Shown here: positions 47,159-57,692 of the stretch, piece by piece
Layout of the letters: every line of letters begins with the position of its first letter
Numbering within the stretch: the stretch's first letter is position 1
Source of the DNA: Vibrio galatheae
Lineage (GTDB): Bacteria > Pseudomonadota > Gammaproteobacteria > Enterobacterales > Vibrionaceae
Direction of reading: 5' to 3'
Length of the DNA: 64,000 bases
Assembly: GCF_000967545.1 (NCBI RefSeq)
Contig: NZ_JXXV01000036.1
Coordinates: 1-64,000 of the forward strand
The notes under the pieces: model-generated
Databases searched by the model: none
Told to the model about the DNA's origin: nothing
What the model saw: the letters and a program-made list of their open reading frames with translations, nothing else
Program-made: the position numbers and the translations under genes

Positions 47159-47866
47159 ATGATTATTGTTGGGCATCGTGGCGTTGCTGGTCGCTACCCA
47201 GAAAATACGAGAGCGAGCATAGAAGCGGCGATTGAGCTTGGACTCAATTGGGTGGAAGTTGACGTTCAGCCAACCAAAGACGGCCACCTAGTCATCTGTC
47301 ATGACCACCGTATTGATCGCTGTAGTAACGGCAAAGGACGCATCGACAGTATGAACCTAGAGGAACTGCAGGGCTATGATTTTGGTGCTTGGTTTGATGA
47401 TAAATTTACTGGCGAACCTATCCTAACATTGGGCGATTTGCTCGAACTGTCGAATACACATGACCTCAAGCTCAATCTCGAACTCAAAATTGACCGCCAT
47501 GATCCTCAATCAGTGTGTCAGCTACTCAAACATCAACTAGAAGCTCATAACATCACCCCAGACCAAATCGTGCTTTCCAGTTTTAACCATGAGCTTATTC
47601 GCCAACTCCACCGACGACTGCCTAACTTCCGACTTGGCGTACTCTGCGAACGGCTGAACAAAAAAACCAAAGCACTGTTAAAAGAGGTTGGCGCATACAG
47701 CTGCAATATTCATTATCGTTGGGCGAATAGGAAACTGATAGAGCGCCTACATGCAGAGGGCTTCCAAGTATGGAGCTATACCGTAAATAATCCGAGTGCA
47801 CTCACGCATCTCACCGATCTTGACGCGATTTTTAGCGACTACCCTGAACGATTCTTACCGTGGTAA
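47159..47866 (+). CDS. Glycerophosphodiester phosphodiesterase
   Basis: A 235-residue cytoplasmic GDPD-family enzyme that splits glycerophosphodiesters into glycerol-3-phosphate and an alcohol. The active-site motifs are GHRGVAGRYPENT, WVEVDVQPTKDGHLVICHDHRIDR, and LNLELKID. The length is like E. coli UgpQ (247), and there is no signal peptide. No ugp transporter genes are adjacent. ATG 47159 was preferred over the GTG six bases upstream. Confidence 0.88.
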   Translation: MIIVGHRGVAGRYPENTRASIEAAIELGLNWVEVDVQPTKDGHLVICHDHRIDRCSNGKGRIDSMNLEELQGYDFGAWFDDKFTGEPILTLGDLLELSNTHDLKLNLELKIDRHDPQSVCQLLKHQLEAHNITPDQIVLSSFNHELIRQLHRRLPNFRLGVLCERLNKKTKALLKEVGAYSCNIHYRWANRKLIERLHAEGFQVWSYTVNNPSALTHLTDLDAIFSDYPERFLPW

Positions 47867-47875
47867 TTTTATCTG

Positions 47876-47920
47876 TGGCATACAGTACTACTGGATAATA
47901 CGGTCTAGCACTGTATGCCA
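47876..47920. repeat. 11-bp perfect inverted repeat after GDPD gene
   Basis: TGGCATACAGT and ACTGTATGCCA separated by 23 bases, just downstream of the GDPD stop codon. There is no T tract, so it is not a standard terminator. It could be an RNA-end structure or an operator. Confidence 0.6.
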
Positions 47921-48091
47921 TGACGTGCGGAGCATCACAATTTCTAAATTATCGCTCTGACGCTACCCTCAGCTTATTTTCTTTTCATTCCATTATAATT
48001 CAATTGGTTAACAACAAACCTCTTCATCCCCCGATCAACAACCCGATTAAAACCTGCACAAAAAGCTTGCCAACTCAGCCGAACAAAACTA

Positions 48092-48107
48092 CTGTATAAC
48101 TATACAG
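48092..48107 (+). promoter_or_regulatory. LexA box of sulA
   Basis: CTGTATAACTATACAG, a perfect CTGT-N8-ACAG SOS box, 22 bases before the sulA ATG. A TATAAC -10 candidate lies inside it, so LexA would block RNA polymerase. Confidence 0.92.
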
Positions 48108-48129
48108 CATGTACAAAAGGACAGTAACC

Positions 48130-48525
48130 ATGATTCAAGCACATACTCAAGCTAACACGTTCTCAAAATACAATGTTCTTGCTCAACCAACATCACCAAT
48201 GAACATTGATAACGATACGCTAAGTCGCTTAGCTGGCCTTTCTGGTCAAAAGCAATGGATCCTGTTTACTGCCGAATGCCCACGTCCTAACTATGAGCAA
48301 TTTGCCTCTTATCACGTTAGCTGTAAAAAAATCATTCAGATGAAACCATCACAAAAACAATCTGAATTTGAGATTGCTCAGAAAGCCATTAAATCTGGTA
48401 ATGCCAGCGCTGTGATCGCCTCTACCAATATTCCAATGGTTGAGCAAAGCTTGTTGCGCAACCTAGCTAACCAGTTCCAGTGTGAAGTTTTTTTCGTTGA
48501 GGGCAGAGTTAACCAGTATCATTAG
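48130..48525 (+). CDS. sulA: SOS cell division inhibitor SulA
   Basis: A 131-residue protein of the SulA family, which binds FtsZ monomers and stops septation during DNA damage. The core is SGQKQWILFTAECPRP, followed by IQMKPSQKQSEFEIAQKAIKSGNASAVIAS. It is shorter than E. coli SulA (169), as expected in vibrios. ATG 48130 has AGGA nine bases upstream; an upstream in-frame ATG at 48109 lies right next to the LexA box and would leave no leader. A strong LexA box and a following terminator show an independent SOS transcript. Confidence 0.9.
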   Translation: MIQAHTQANTFSKYNVLAQPTSPMNIDNDTLSRLAGLSGQKQWILFTAECPRPNYEQFASYHVSCKKIIQMKPSQKQSEFEIAQKAIKSGNASAVIASTNIPMVEQSLLRNLANQFQCEVFFVEGRVNQYH

Positions 48526-48551
48526 TAAGCTCAACCAAATCACTGTCTTTT

Positions 48552-48573
48552 GCCCCTTTATAAGGGGCTTTTT
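48552..48573 (+). terminator. Terminator of sulA
   Basis: Perfect stem GCCCCTT-tat-AAGGGGC followed by five T, 26 bases after the sulA stop. Confidence 0.9.
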
Positions 48574-48622
48574 CAATTATGCCTTCCTGTAGTCGGGTTT
48601 TTCACCAATCATTTAAAAAACA

Positions 48623-48638
48623 AGGCAAACGTTTGCTT
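48623..48638. promoter_or_regulatory. PurR box of purC
   Basis: AGGCAAACGTTTGCTT matches the purine repressor consensus ACGCAAACGTTTGCGT in 14 of 16 bases. It lies about 100 bases before purC. Confidence 0.9.
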
Positions 48639-48734
48639 TTTCTCTGGCGACCTAAAATAGTTCTGGTATTATGCGTTGCAAATGAATTATCTGCTTAGAT
48701 AATTCCCCTGTTGCTAAAGTATAGGAATGTCAAA

Positions 48735-49838
48735 ATGAGTCTCGCTGATCAAGTTCTCGCTGTTAACGATGATCTTCCAATTCGTACCGATAAACCCGTG
48801 CATAGCGGTAAAGTCCGCTCTGTTTATTGGCTAACAGAGCAAGACAGTAAGCGTCTTATCCAAGAAAAAGGCTACGATGTTGCTCCTGATGCACCATTAG
48901 CGATTATGGTCATCAGTGATCGTATTTCTGCGTTTGATTGCATTTGGCACGCCGAAGGCGGATTAAAGGGGGTTCCTGGTAAAGGTGCTGCGCTCAATGC
49001 CATCTCTAATCACTGGTTTAAGCTATTCAAAGACAACGGATTGGCTGACAGTCACATTCTTGATATTCCGCACCCATTTGTATGGATAGTGCAAAAAGCC
49101 AAACCGATCATGGTTGAAGCAATTTGCCGCCAATACATCACGGGGTCAATGTGGCGCGCCTACGAGAAAGGTGAACGTGAGTTCTGTGGTATTGAACTGC
49201 CAGAAGGACTCGAAAAAGATAAACCTTTACCTGAGTTACTCATGACACCGTCAACAAAAGGCATTTTAAAAGGTATTCCAAGCGTACCTGAAGCTGACGA
49301 TGTCAACATCACCCGTCAAAACATTGTAGACAATTTCGCCGCGTTCAATTTCTCTAAGGCTGAAGATGTCTCTCAATATGAGAAATTGCTCCGTGAAGGC
49401 TTTGTCGTCATCAGCAACGCACTGGCAGAAATCTCGCAAATTTTCGTTGATACTAAATTTGAGTTTGGTTACGTGCACGATGCGGCTGGAAATGAAAAGC
49501 TGATTTATATGGATGAAGTCGGTACACCGGATTCGTCACGGATATGGGATGAGAACGAGTACGACCAAGGTAGCATCGTTGAAAACTCCAAAGAGGGGTT
49601 CCGTCAATTTTTGCTTAACCACTTCCCTGACCCAGATATTCTGCTCAACAAATCACGCATGGATGAGCGTGAAGCTCTCGCCAGAGACAATGATTTACCT
49701 TTAGAAGCACTGATGGATATTTCAACAACCTACTTAGGCATTGCAGAGAAAATTACTGGCAATAAGATTCACCTCAGTGATAATCCGAAGCAAGAGATCA
49801 TCGACATTTTAAGTCGCGATTACGGACTGATTGATTAG
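48735..49838 (+). CDS. purC: SAICAR synthase PurC
   Basis: A 367-residue enzyme that joins aspartate to CAIR in purine synthesis. N-terminal motif [24 protein letters not shown], and the central [21 protein letters not shown] are family signatures. It is the longer PurC form common in vibrios, not the 237-residue enteric form. ATG 48735 has AGGA eight bases upstream; the in-frame start at 48711 is less likely. A PurR box and its own terminator indicate a single-gene unit repressed by purines. Confidence 0.93.
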   Translation: MSLADQVLAVNDDLPIRTDKPVHSGKVRSVYWLTEQDSKRLIQEKGYDVAPDAPLAIMVISDRISAFDCIWHAEGGLKGVPGKGAALNAISNHWFKLFKDNGLADSHILDIPHPFVWIVQKAKPIMVEAICRQYITGSMWRAYEKGEREFCGIELPEGLEKDKPLPELLMTPSTKGILKGIPSVPEADDVNITRQNIVDNFAAFNFSKAEDVSQYEKLLREGFVVISNALAEISQIFVDTKFEFGYVHDAAGNEKLIYMDEVGTPDSSRIWDENEYDQGSIVENSKEGFRQFLLNHFPDPDILLNKSRMDEREALARDNDLPLEALMDISTTYLGIAEKITGNKIHLSDNPKQEIIDILSRDYGLID

Positions 49839-49866
49839 TGACTTGCTAGCAAATCTCGAAAAAGAT

Positions 49867-49896
49867 AACGCCCTGAAAGTAATCAAGGCGTTTTTC
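49867..49896 (+). terminator. Terminator of purC
   Basis: Stem AACGCC / GGCGTT with a longer loop that can extend by TGA/TCA, followed by five T. Confidence 0.75.
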
Positions 49897-49907
49897 AACT
49901 AATGAAA

Positions 49908-50429
49908 CTACTTGTCTTTACCACCCTTGTTGCCGTTTCCGCCGCCACTTTTACCACCACCACGATTACCGCCACCCTTATTGCCCTTATTTTCGCTGCC
50001 TTGTTTGCCTTGGCTTTTAGTGGACATAGCGTTAGTCGTCTCGTCTTGTGCGAATCTCATCGCCTTCAATTCACCAGTCCCGTTACCAGGATTCGAGTAC
50101 TTAGCGTACGCGTTCAACTCTTCTTGAGTAACAAAGCCATCTTTGTCTTTGTCGAATGAAGCAAAGGCACTTAATTTGGCCTTGCCTGCCATTGAGTCGT
50201 CGTTATCGAGATCTTGGGTAGTTACCTCATCGTTATCATCACCGCCTTTGCGAAACTGGTTGAACTCCTCAAGCGAAGCTTTTCCGTCTCCATCGGTATC
50301 CATTTCTGAGATACTTGGCGCTTTTTTGGTACGATTGTTTGTAGCCTCTCAGCCCTCTTCCTCTTCTGCGTAAGCCGTAGAAATCATTAGCGCGAGCATT
50401 ACCGCGATCACATTAACTAGCTTGTTCAT
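49908..50429 (-). pseudogene. EF-hand protein gene with in-frame stop
   Basis: The full frame from ATG 50429 (AGGAG ribosome site) would encode 173 residues. It has a signal peptide (MNKLVNVIAVMLALMISTAYA, cleaved before EEEEG), then a TGA at 50349-50351 (codon 27). The same frame then continues for about 145 codons: two canonical EF-hand loops, DTDGDGKASLEEF and DKDKDGFVTQEEL, and a Gly/Lys/Asn-rich C-terminal tail. The reading frame is otherwise clean, which points to a recent nonsense change or a sequencing error. An internal ATG at 50303 would give a 131-residue protein without export signal. No SECIS-like hairpin was recognised, so selenocysteine is unlikely. If intact it would be a small exported calcium-binding protein. 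Confidence 0.75.
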
Positions 50430-50647
50430 GTTCCACTCCTACTTTAGTTGACAATAAAAGTTTAGCGGAACTGGATTGTTTTGCCCGAAGCAAACACCCC
50501 CAAGCGATATTCTGACAAAAGATTGTCACGCCCCTTTCACAACCCAAACATAACCAGTGACATTGATTCAATGTTGAGTGTCAATTAAATGATCAAAAGA
50601 TACCCAGCATACAAGCGCTACCTGTCATATAGTGATGAATTGCGAAT

Positions 50648-50671
50648 AAAAAACCCCGATGGCTCGGGGTT
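50648..50671 (-). terminator. Terminator of chemoreceptor gene
   Basis: Stem AACCCCGA-gcca-TCGGGGTT read on the minus strand, followed by a run of T, 16 bases after the chemoreceptor stop. Confidence 0.9.
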
Positions 50672-50686
50672 ATTTCGATGAAGAGA

Positions 50687-52570
50687 TTACAACTTAAAGC
50701 GCTTAATCTCTTGTTCCAATTCATGCGAAAGTTCAGACAACTGGACGGCCTGTTTAGCCGCGTCATGTGCTTCATCGGCCAGCTCATTTGAGACATCACG
50801 TATACCGACGGTATTGCGCGTGATCTCAGAAGTTACAGAGGCTTGCTCTTCCGCTGCTGACGCAATTTGAGTCGCCATATCACTGATACGCTCTACAGCA
50901 GTTTGAATTTGCGTCAAACTGACAGCTGCGGAATCTGCGTCAGAAACACTGGTATCCGCAAGTTGGCGGCTATCACCCATTAAGTTAACGGCTTTACCTG
51001 TTGTTCCTTGCAACGTCTCAATCATCTGCTGGATTTCTTGTGTTGAAGCATGAGTACGTTGGCTTAAGACACGTACTTCATCCGCAACCACAGCAAAGCC
51101 CCTGCCCTGCTCTCCAGCACGCGCGGCTTCAATCGCAGCGTTCAATGCTAGCAAGTTAGTTTGCTCAGCAATATCCTGAATTGTCGACAAGATAGTGCTG
51201 ATGCTATTACCGTGTACTTCGAGCTCTTGAATCACGTGTGTCGCAACTTGAACTTCCGTGGCGAGATTCTGGATCGATGTTTGCGTTTGGATAACTTGCT
51301 CACCACCATGCACACACGCTGTCACCGCTTCTGTCGAATTTTGCGCAGTATTATCAGCGTTGCCTGCGATTTCTTGGGTCGCAGCCGCCATCTCGTTAAT
51401 TGCAGTTGCCACCATGTTGATTTCATCTTGCTGTAGACGAATACGTGCACTTCGCGCTTCAGCTTGCTGAGCTGTTTGTTTCGATTGCTCAGTCAATGAT
51501 GCTGACACTAGGCTCAACTTAGATACCATTGTGTGCATATTGCCGACAAAGGTATTGAAGTTCTTCGCCAATTGGCCAACCTCATCTTCACTGCGTGGTT
51601 CTAGACGTTGTGTTAGGTCACCTTCTCCTGATGCAATTTCCTCCAATGCATCAGAGACACGAACGAGATCTCGGAATAGAAAGTTCACCAACCAAGAAAC
51701 AAGAGCAATAACAATTAAGGTGATCACTAACGCTGTCAAAATCAGGCTTTGTAGCAATTCGGCATGAGCCGCTTGTTCAGTTGCACGATCCATTTCAATT
51801 GCAAAAATCCATTCGGTCTCTGGTACTTTGCTGAAGAAATAGAGTTTTTCTTGACCGTTACGCTCAATAGTTAAAATCGAGCCTGTATCAGCCGCGTGTT
51901 CAATCGTCTCTAACGTTAGCTGCTTTGACAATGTTGTCACGGGTTTTAGAGACAAGGATTTATCAGCGTGCGCAAGAAATGTGGCATTCTGTGCATCAAT
52001 TAGCATCGCCGAGGCATTTTTCCCCGCGTCTAAGTTGATTACATCGGTGATGAGCTGGTCGATTAATACGTCAGCGCCAACCACACCCACCAATTTGCCA
52101 TTCGTGCGGATTGGCTCTGCAATCGTTACAAGCAACGCGTTGGTGATCGCATCTTGGTATGCGGTAGTGATGATTTGCTGACCAGCCTTATTCGCATCTA
52201 TATACCAAGGGCGAACTCGTGGGTCGTAATCGGCTCGGTTGCGCTCTGGGTGCGAACGATACATATCACCTTGAGGTGTACCTAGAAAGATATCGTCAAA
52301 ACCGCCAGCTTTTCTCGCTTGTTGGAGAAAGGCGACAATATTCGGTTCTTCGCTGTAATCGTTAAACGCTGTGGCGATATCTTTGCGGATAGTGATCCAG
52401 TCTTTAATCCCTGCAGCCGCGGTCGTTGCAACACTTTCTGCGCGAGCTGATACACCTGCTTTCGTTTGATGGTTAAGTTGGTCGGCAGACAACCAAGTAA
52501 GAACACTTGCCATAAGCACGACAGCAAATAAGCTTGCGCCAATAAGTTTTTGTTTTAATGATAATTTCAT
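50687..52570 (-). CDS. dCache chemoreceptor, probable amino-acid sensor
   Basis: A 627-residue methyl-accepting chemotaxis protein. TM1 is near 8-30. A dCache_1 periplasmic domain follows (about 35-265), with the sequence [11 protein letters not shown], then TTAYQDA and VVGADV. The spacing of Arg, Trp-Tyr, Tyr and Asp resembles the amino-acid-binding dCache motif. TM2 is near 278-302, followed by HAMP and a signalling domain with the tip [33 protein letters not shown] chose ATG 52570 (MKLSLKQKL); the upstream extension would precede the membrane segment oddly. It stands alone with its own terminator. Confidence 0.92.
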   Translation of the reverse strand: MKLSLKQKLIGASLFAVVLMASVLTWLSADQLNHQTKAGVSARAESVATTAAAGIKDWITIRKDIATAFNDYSEEPNIVAFLQQARKAGGFDDIFLGTPQGDMYRSHPERNRADYDPRVRPWYIDANKAGQQIITTAYQDAITNALLVTIAEPIRTNGKLVGVVGADVLIDQLITDVINLDAGKNASAMLIDAQNATFLAHADKSLSLKPVTTLSKQLTLETIEHAADTGSILTIERNGQEKLYFFSKVPETEWIFAIEMDRATEQAAHAELLQSLILTALVITLIVIALVSWLVNFLFRDLVRVSDALEEIASGEGDLTQRLEPRSEDEVGQLAKNFNTFVGNMHTMVSKLSLVSASLTEQSKQTAQQAEARSARIRLQQDEINMVATAINEMAAATQEIAGNADNTAQNSTEAVTACVHGGEQVIQTQTSIQNLATEVQVATHVIQELEVHGNSISTILSTIQDIAEQTNLLALNAAIEAARAGEQGRGFAVVADEVRVLSQRTHASTQEIQQMIETLQGTTGKAVNLMGDSRQLADTSVSDADSAAVSLTQIQTAVERISDMATQIASAAEEQASVTSEITRNTVGIRDVSNELADEAHDAAKQAVQLSELSHELEQEIKRFKL

Positions 52571-52719
52571 ATTTAATAGTAGAGGTTGTGGAACAGACAG
52601 AAGTTGCAAAGTTTATAGTCAAACTAAGTCATATGCACGCAATATTCGCTAGAAATTTGTGCAAGTTAAGTCATTGTTAAAACGGTATTTTCTTGACGTC
52701 AGCGCAATGTCACCATGTT

Positions 52720-53004
52720 TCATTTTTCAGCGTTTTTTACTTCACTAACCGTTGAAGGGGGATTATCTCGATAATATTGATCCAGTAACTCTTTGCCAAA
52801 AATAACTTCTGTCTGCATATGAAAAACAAGCAGGATAAGTGCGATAGTAGCAGACGCAAAATTGAACCATGTGGTAGCTCTTTTTCGCTTACTTGGTGAG
52901 TAAATCGCAATGTTAATTGCGACCAACAGGAAAGGATAAACAAGCATAATGACGAGTAAAGCACCAAGATAGCCAGAAATCGCCATCGGCGTATCGTAAC
53001 CCAT
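52720..53004 (-). CDS. Small membrane protein, unknown
   Basis: A 94-residue protein with two hydrophobic helices (about 8-35 and 48-66) separated by the basic loop SPSKRKRATTW, and a charged C-terminal tail (DQYYRDNPPSTVSEVKNAEK). It matches no family I know. It lies between a chemoreceptor and a GGDEF-EAL gene in the same direction. The ATG at 53004 was preferred to the TTG at 53010. The membrane pattern is clear, so I think it is real. Confidence 0.6.
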   Translation of the reverse strand: MGYDTPMAISGYLGALLVIMLVYPFLLVAINIAIYSPSKRKRATTWFNFASATIALILLVFHMQTEVIFGKELLDQYYRDNPPSTVSEVKNAEK

Positions 53005-53080
53005 AATCAATCTCTCGTTCGCTGAAGAGGGACTTCACTTTATCTAAGTTACTTTCTTAAATGTTGGATTGAAGCAGCGT

Positions 53081-54847
53081 TTAGGTATGGGGAAGCAAAA
53101 CCCTGAACTCACTCGCAGGAAGAGGTTTTGAAAACAGATACCCTTGGAAATGATGGCATTGCTCTTGGTGCAGTATCGCCAATTGCTGTTCTGTTTCAAC
53201 CCCTTCCGCAATGACAGTCTTGCCTAAGTTTTGCCCCATCTGAATAATGGTTCGAACGATCATGTGGTCGGTTTTATTTTCAACACAATCATCGATAAAT
53301 GACTTATCTATCTTAAGTACATCGATAGGCAGTTGCTTCAGGTAGTTTAACGAAGAGTATTCGACGCCAAAGTCATCAATCGCGACCGAAACCCCCATCT
53401 GACGAAGCTTGGCACATACCTCTGCAACCTTTGAGTGCTTCTCCATTAAAACCGTTTCAGTAATTTCGAGCTGGAGATATTGCGCAGGTAATGCGAACTG
53501 CTTAAGTGTTTGTTCAATATAGGGATAGATATCATCGTGGCAAAATTGCACGCTGGAAACATTGACTGACACCACAACATTGTTACCTCGTTGATACCAA
53601 ATTGCCGCCTCTTGAATCGCTTGTTGTAACACCCAGCGCCCAATGGGGATAATTTGTGCGGTTTTTTCGGCAATCGCAATAAAGTCATTCGGTGGAACAA
53701 CACCTAAATCTGGATGACGCCAGCGAATAAGAGCTTCTGCCCCAACCAATGCGCCAGAGTTGACGTCGAGTTTCGGCTGATACTCGAGATAGAATTGCGC
53801 TCTCTCTAACGCAAATTCCAACTCGACTTCAACCTGATGCAGCCGAATGGTGGCGTCCATTAACTCGTCGTCATACCAGTAGATCTTACCGTCACGATGA
53901 TGTTTAGCTTTGGCAACCGCTGCGTCCGCATTTTTCCCCCACACTTTTACATTGTGATGGGCATCCTTAAGTAAGGCAACGCCACCACAATAACGTAAGC
54001 TATGGGACGTGCTATGGATATGGCACACTGAGTCATAGTCGCCTTCGAGATCTTCAATAATTCTTGTCAGTGGATATAGGTCTGTGTCGCGGCAAGGAAT
54101 AAGAATCACCAGTTCATCTCCCCCAAGGCGGTATACTTCACCATCTTGCGCCACAACACTTTTAATATGCTGAGCGAAATTCTTTAGCAATTCGTCTCCA
54201 TAACCATAGCCTAAATTATCGTTCACCCCTTTCAAGCTATCTAAGCCGATCTGAATAACCGCGTACTCCTCACCTTCTTTTGGTTCTTCTTTCTCGACGA
54301 GCTTAAGACGAGCGAAGAATGACTTTCTGTTAGGCACCTTGGTTAGGTGGTCAGTGAGGCTGGCCTTTTTATAGCGGTATGATTGCACTTTGGCAATTTG
54401 TTGGAAATATGTCATCACCGTCGCGAAAATCGTAATGAACACAACTTCGACTGCATCTTCAAAAAATTCACTGAACTCTTCTGGGGGTAAATCGATCAAG
54501 TAGCTGGCGACTAACAAAAAACCCACCGCAATCGGCCACAGCGAGCCGGGAAAAAGTATGATGTAGCACAGCGGAAGCATGAGAAAACTTTCTTCTATCG
54601 CATCTAACTCCCAAGGTTCTATCAAACAACCCGCAAATAGAACGACTAACGACAGAATAGCGCTGTATTTTTTTATATTTAGATTGGTGGCAAGGTAAGC
54701 AGCAGTCAGTAAAACTGGAAACAATAGATAGAGCCACCTTACTGACTGATATTCGGTGAGCAAGGCATGCGAAATAATGGCGATAGAGATAAAAAAGAAC
54801 AGTCTCAAGCCGACATGGGCGATTTTAAATACTTTCTCTGTCTGCAC
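53081..54847 (-). CDS. Membrane GGDEF-EAL protein, probable c-di-GMP phosphodiesterase
   Basis: A 588-residue protein with about five N-terminal membrane segments (residues 10-150), a GGDEF domain (about 165-320) and an EAL domain (about 335-580). The GGDEF signature reads RLGGDELVIL, with Leu for Phe, and the inhibitory RxxD site is absent, so cyclase activity is doubtful. The EAL domain has GAEALIRWRHP, VNVSSVQF, LEITETVLM, IDDFGVEYSSL and LKIDKSFI, which keeps the metal and catalytic residues. It is therefore likely to degrade cyclic di-GMP. The start is GTG with GAGGT upstream. Confidence 0.88.
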   Translation of the reverse strand: MQTEKVFKIAHVGLRLFFFISIAIISHALLTEYQSVRWLYLLFPVLLTAAYLATNLNIKKYSAILSLVVLFAGCLIEPWELDAIEESFLMLPLCYIILFPGSLWPIAVGFLLVASYLIDLPPEEFSEFFEDAVEVVFITIFATVMTYFQQIAKVQSYRYKKASLTDHLTKVPNRKSFFARLKLVEKEEPKEGEEYAVIQIGLDSLKGVNDNLGYGYGDELLKNFAQHIKSVVAQDGEVYRLGGDELVILIPCRDTDLYPLTRIIEDLEGDYDSVCHIHSTSHSLRYCGGVALLKDAHHNVKVWGKNADAAVAKAKHHRDGKIYWYDDELMDATIRLHQVEVELEFALERAQFYLEYQPKLDVNSGALVGAEALIRWRHPDLGVVPPNDFIAIAEKTAQIIPIGRWVLQQAIQEAAIWYQRGNNVVVSVNVSSVQFCHDDIYPYIEQTLKQFALPAQYLQLEITETVLMEKHSKVAEVCAKLRQMGVSVAIDDFGVEYSSLNYLKQLPIDVLKIDKSFIDDCVENKTDHMIVRTIIQMGQNLGKTVIAEGVETEQQLAILHQEQCHHFQGYLFSKPLPASEFRVLLPHT

Positions 54848-55011
54848 TCTTTACCTCAGAAACGTTAAATAAATGCGACACCAAATGTTAAATCAGTATA
54901 CAAGGACTCGAATCCGACTGTAATACCACTAAATGGTGACTACTTATTATTCAACTTTATCCCATCATTCGCAGTTAGCAATTAGTATGATGATTGATTT
55001 GGATCTAAGAC

Positions 55012-55045
55012 AAAAAAAAATGCCAGGCTCAAAGTCTGGCATTTT
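55012..55045 (-). terminator. Terminator of gyrA
   Basis: Stem AAAATGCCAG / CTGGCATTTT around a 9-base loop, with long A and T tracts (bidirectional appearance), just after the gyrA stop. Confidence 0.9.
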
Positions 55046-55061
55046 TAACGATTAATCTCGA

Positions 55062-57692
55062 TTACTCTTCAGTATCGTCACTTCCGCTTGGTGTCGTCAC
55101 GTCAGGTTCAGCCGCTGGCGCTGCCTCACCTTCTGGCGCATCTTCACCTTCGGCTAACTCAACTTCTTCAACTTCATCGATACGCTGTAGACCAACAACG
55201 TTTTCATCTTCTGCTGTACGGATTAGAGTCACACCTTGCGTGTTACGGCCTACTTGGCTTACTTCAGAAACACGCGTACGAACTAGAGTACCAGCGTCGG
55301 TGATCATCATCATCTCGTCGCCTTCTTCTACTTGAACCGCACCAACAACTGGACCGTTACGTTCCGAAACCTTGATCGAGACAACACCTTGCGTTGCACG
55401 ACCTTTGGTTGGGTATTCTGCTAGTTCAGTACGCTTACCGTATCCGTTTTGTGTCACGGTTAGGATATCGCCTTCGTTAGCAGGAACAATCAGTGATACT
55501 ACTTGATCGTCATCGGCAAGTTTCATACCGCGAACACCTGCCGCTGTACGCCCCATTGCGCGTACTTTATCTTCTGCAAAGCGAACCACTTTACCCGCTT
55601 TCGAGAACAGCATAATGTCGCTTTCACCGTTCGTGATATCAACACCAATCAGTGAGTCGTCATCTCGTAGGTTAACCGCAATTAGGCCGTTTGAACGTAC
55701 GTTCGCAAACTGTGTCAGAGGTGTTTTCTTAACCGTTCCATCACCAGTCGCCATGAAGATGAACTTATCTTCAGAGAATTCTTCAACAGGAAGAATCGCT
55801 GTAATACGTTCACCATCTTCAAGCGGAAGAATATTGACAATAGGCTTACCACGAGCAGTACGGCTGGCTAGCGGCAATTGATAAACTTTCAGACGGTAAG
55901 TCTTACCGCGCGTTGAGAAGCACAAAATGTTATCGTGAGTATTCGCGACAAGAAGACGTTCAATGTAGTCTTCATCTTTCATCTTAGTCGCACTCTTACC
56001 TTTACCACCACGACGCTGCGCCTCGTAATCGCTTAGGATTTGATACTTCACGTAACCTTCGTGAGAAAGCGTCACTACAACGTCTTCGCGAGCAATCAGC
56101 TCTTCCATATCGATATCATGGCTTGCTGCCGTGATCTCAGTACGACGAGCATCACCAAAGCTATCTCGAACTAGCTCAAGTTCTTCAGTAATGACTTCCA
56201 TCAAGCGCTCAGTGCTTGCAAGTATGTGCATGAGTTCTTTGATTTCGTCTAACAGTGCTTTGTATTCGTCGAGGATCTTCTCGTGTTCTAGACCAGTTAG
56301 CTTGTGTAGGCGTAGGTCAAGAATTGCTTGCGCTTGAGTTTCAGTCAGGAAGTATTGACCGTCACGGATACCATACTGCTCTTCTAACCAGTCTGGACGA
56401 GCCGCATCAGTACCTGCGCTCTCAAGCATTGCCGCGACATTACCGAGATCCCAACCACGAGCCACTAAGCCCGCTTTGGCTTCTGCAGGAGTCGCTGCAT
56501 TACGAATCAGTTCAATAATTTCATCGATATTAGCAAGAGCAAGTGCTAGGGCTTCAAGGATATGAGCACGATCTCGTGCTTTCTTCAATTCGAAGATAGT
56601 ACGACGTGTTACGACTTCACGACGGTGATCAACGAAGCACTTCAGCATGTCTTTCAAGTTGAACAACTGTGGCTGACCGTTGTTCAGCGCCACCATGTTG
56701 ATGCCGAATGTCGTCTGAAGCTGGGTATTCGCGTACAGGTTGTTTAGAACCACTTCGCCAACTGCATCACGCTTACATTCGATAACGATACGCATACCAT
56801 CTTTGTCAGATTCGTCACGTAGCGCACTGATACCCTCAACCTTTTTGTCTTTAACCAGCTCAGCAATCTTTTCGATAAGGCGAGCTTTGTTAACTTGGTA
56901 AGGGATCTCAGTAACGATGATCGTTTCTTTGCCGTTCTTATCCGCTTCGACTTCCGCCTTTGAGCGCATGTAAATCTTACCACGCCCGGTTTTATAAGCA
57001 TCGACAATGCCTTTTCGGCCGCTAATGAGTGCTGCGGTTGGGAAGTCAGGACCAGGAATGTAGTCCATTAGCTCATCAATAGTGATTTCTTCGTTATTGA
57101 TGTATGCCAAGCAACCATCGATAACCTCAGTCAGGTTGTGCGGAGGTATGTTGGTTGCCATACCTACTGCGATACCTGAAGCACCGTTGACCAATAGGTT
57201 AGGAATTTTAGTTGGTAGAACCGCTGGGATTTGTTCTGTGCCGTCGTAGTTTGGCACGTAATCTACGGTTTCTTTATCTAGATCAGCCAAAAGTTCGTGA
57301 GCGATTTTCGCCATGCGAACTTCGGTATAACGCATTGCCGCCGCTGAGTCACCATCGATCGAACCGAAGTTACCTTGACCGTCGACCAGCATGTAACGAA
57401 GTGAGAACGGTTGAGCCATACGGACGATTGTATCGTACACAGCACTATCACCGTGTGGGTGATACTTACCGATTACGTCGCCAACAACACGGGCAGATTT
57501 TTTATATGGTTTATTCCAATCATTACCTAGTACGTTCATCGCGAATAATACGCGGCGGTGTACAGGCTTTAGGCCATCACGCACATCTGGAAGAGCACGA
57601 CCAACGATAACTGACATCGCGTAGTCTAGATATGAACCTCGAAGCTCATCTTCAATGTTTACGGGCGTGATCTCTTTCGCTAGATCGCTCAT
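55062..57692 (-). CDS. gyrA: DNA gyrase subunit A
   Basis: An 876-residue type II topoisomerase subunit that cuts and rejoins DNA to introduce negative supercoils with GyrB. The catalytic Tyr is at position 122 (AAMRYTE). The quinolone region reads [10 protein letters not shown], with Ser83 and Asp87 as in wild-type E. coli, so no classical quinolone resistance mutation is present. The C-terminal beta-pinwheel has the GyrA box (QRRGGKGK), and the tail is strongly acidic (ends SGSDDTEE). It is divergent from ubiG. Confidence 0.97.
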   Translation of the reverse strand: MSDLAKEITPVNIEDELRGSYLDYAMSVIVGRALPDVRDGLKPVHRRVLFAMNVLGNDWNKPYKKSARVVGDVIGKYHPHGDSAVYDTIVRMAQPFSLRYMLVDGQGNFGSIDGDSAAAMRYTEVRMAKIAHELLADLDKETVDYVPNYDGTEQIPAVLPTKIPNLLVNGASGIAVGMATNIPPHNLTEVIDGCLAYINNEEITIDELMDYIPGPDFPTAALISGRKGIVDAYKTGRGKIYMRSKAEVEADKNGKETIIVTEIPYQVNKARLIEKIAELVKDKKVEGISALRDESDKDGMRIVIECKRDAVGEVVLNNLYANTQLQTTFGINMVALNNGQPQLFNLKDMLKCFVDHRREVVTRRTIFELKKARDRAHILEALALALANIDEIIELIRNAATPAEAKAGLVARGWDLGNVAAMLESAGTDAARPDWLEEQYGIRDGQYFLTETQAQAILDLRLHKLTGLEHEKILDEYKALLDEIKELMHILASTERLMEVITEELELVRDSFGDARRTEITAASHDIDMEELIAREDVVVTLSHEGYVKYQILSDYEAQRRGGKGKSATKMKDEDYIERLLVANTHDNILCFSTRGKTYRLKVYQLPLASRTARGKPIVNILPLEDGERITAILPVEEFSEDKFIFMATGDGTVKKTPLTQFANVRSNGLIAVNLRDDDSLIGVDITNGESDIMLFSKAGKVVRFAEDKVRAMGRTAAGVRGMKLADDDQVVSLIVPANEGDILTVTQNGYGKRTELAEYPTKGRATQGVVSIKVSERNGPVVGAVQVEEGDEMMMITDAGTLVRTRVSEVSQVGRNTQGVTLIRTAEDENVVGLQRIDEVEEVELAEGEDAPEGEAAPAAEPDVTTPSGSDDTEE

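Noticed and set aside
49902..50159. Plus-strand frames over the EF-hand gene with Pro/Thr-rich sequence
   Set aside because: They are reverse-strand readings of the Gly-rich codons of the EF-hand gene.
50349..50351. Selenocysteine codon in the EF-hand gene
   Set aside because: No SECIS-like hairpin was recognised directly downstream and the family has no known Sec members; a nonsense change is simpler.
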